30,000 nucleotides of DNA from Chromera velia. Its lineage: Eukaryota; Sar; Chromeraceae. Within the stretch, counting starts at the first letter, position 1. Each line of letters starts with the position of its first letter. The notes beneath the pieces are model-generated. The model was not told the origin of the DNA, did not search any database, and was given only the letters and a program-made list of their open reading frames with translations. Positions 29,511-30,000 of this stretch are shown here, one piece after another. Made by a program: the position numbers and the translations under genes. The stretch is taken from positions 1 through 30,000 of the forward strand of contig JAHBMJ010004628.1 in the NCBI GenBank assembly GCA_018398765.1, written 5' to 3'.

Positions 29511-29801
29511 GTGAGGCCGAGCAAGAAGTCCTCCATGGGGATTGAGGGGGATGCAGAGACTTGCATGCTTTTTGGCAAGGGCGTCAAGGGCCGCTCGAAA
29601 ACCTTGCGCTTGAAGTTCCGGAAGTTTGGGCTTCCGGACGTGGATGGGGGGATTTCAGACGCTCAAGTCAAGACGGTGTGGGATGCTGCTCAGGCGGTGA
29701 AGGAACAATGGAGGAAAGACCTCCTCGCAGCGAACGGGCGGCTCTCTACTCTTCCTGAGGAGACAGATGCTCAGCGCCATCGTGCGGTTGCCCCCCCTTA
29801 G
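29511..29801 (+). CDS. Coding-like block, 3' end of an unknown gene
   Basis: This open frame ends in TAG at 29799-29801. It includes MGIEGDAETCMLFGKGVKGR, LRLKFRKFGLPDVDGGISDA and VKTVWDAAQAVKEQWRKDLL. The composition is like real protein, with amphipathic helices near the end. I do not recognise the family. It probably belongs with the block at 29252-29502, with a frame change between them. The sequence after the stop (29802-29850) has CAGC/CAGCCAG repeats. Confidence 0.45.
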   Translation: MRPSKKSSMGIEGDAETCMLFGKGVKGRSKTLRLKFRKFGLPDVDGGISDAQVKTVWDAAQAVKEQWRKDLLAANGRLSTLPEETDAQRHRAVAPP

Positions 29802-30000
29802 ACGGTCAGCCAGCATCAGCCAGCCAGTCAGTCGCTCATCAAGTCACAAAGCAGCCAGCCAGACATCGTCCTCGCAGGAGCAAACGGTTGGGGCGGTTTT
29901 TTACGTCTACTTTCCAAAGGCTAGGAGTCAAAGACATTGACCTGTGCTTTTTTTCTTCTCAACTGAGAGCCATGCACTCACTGGGCCAGCTGAACGCCTT
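29802..30000. other. 3' flank, no gene seen
   Basis: The first 60 bases contain CAGCCAG/CAGTCAG tandem units. The rest shows no coding or RNA signal. Confidence 0.5.

Overview
This is a nuclear window from an intron-rich, repeat-rich eukaryote. Two protein-coding genes can be assembled exon by exon with every splice phase agreeing. One is a motile-cilium WD-repeat/coiled-coil protein of the CFAP57 (WDR65/FAP57) family. The other is a protein with two AP2 domains of the alveolate (ApiAP2) type. A ciliated organism with ApiAP2-style domains, large pyrimidine-rich introns and abundant microsatellites fits a myzozoan alveolate, for example a chromerid such as Chromera or Vitrella. That placement is inference, because no rRNA or organelle marker is present to fix it.

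Layout. Positions 1-5393 are a tandem satellite with a ~48-bp unit (roughly 110 copies) and internal higher-order duplications. Positions 5394-7533 are intergenic. They hold a diverged ~110-bp direct repeat pair and a ~590-bp inverted-repeat (foldback/MITE-like) element that ends about 200 bp before the next start codon. Positions 7534-17748 (+) are the CFAP57-like gene: 14 exons, about 2082 aa. Positions 17749-18493 are a clearly AT-richer spacer between convergent genes. Positions 23015-18494 (-) are the double-AP2 gene: 8 exons, 397 aa, with an N-terminus resembling a mitochondrial presequence. Its introns are packed with microsatellites. Positions 23016-~23950 are a divergent spacer with no gene that I can support. 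Positions ~23950-28969 (+) hold recognisable pieces of a C2-like domain and a Ser/Thr protein-kinase domain. They change reading frame several times and have altered catalytic motifs, so this is probably a decaying gene. Several further exon-like blocks lie between the kinase pieces. Positions 29250-29801 hold coding-like sequence of unknown function, again with a frame change.

The three loci do not form a pathway. CFAP57 and the AP2 gene converge on the AT-rich spacer; the AP2 gene and the C2/kinase locus diverge. Two shared features matter for gene finding here. Many 5' splice sites read GTC (typically GTCAGT or GTCAGTCAG) rather than GTAAGT/GTGAGT. Intron 3' ends are often built from (CT)n(GT)n microsatellites followed by CAG. 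Because of this, pyrimidine-rich repeats mark the sense strand and flip from + to - strand between the two intact genes.
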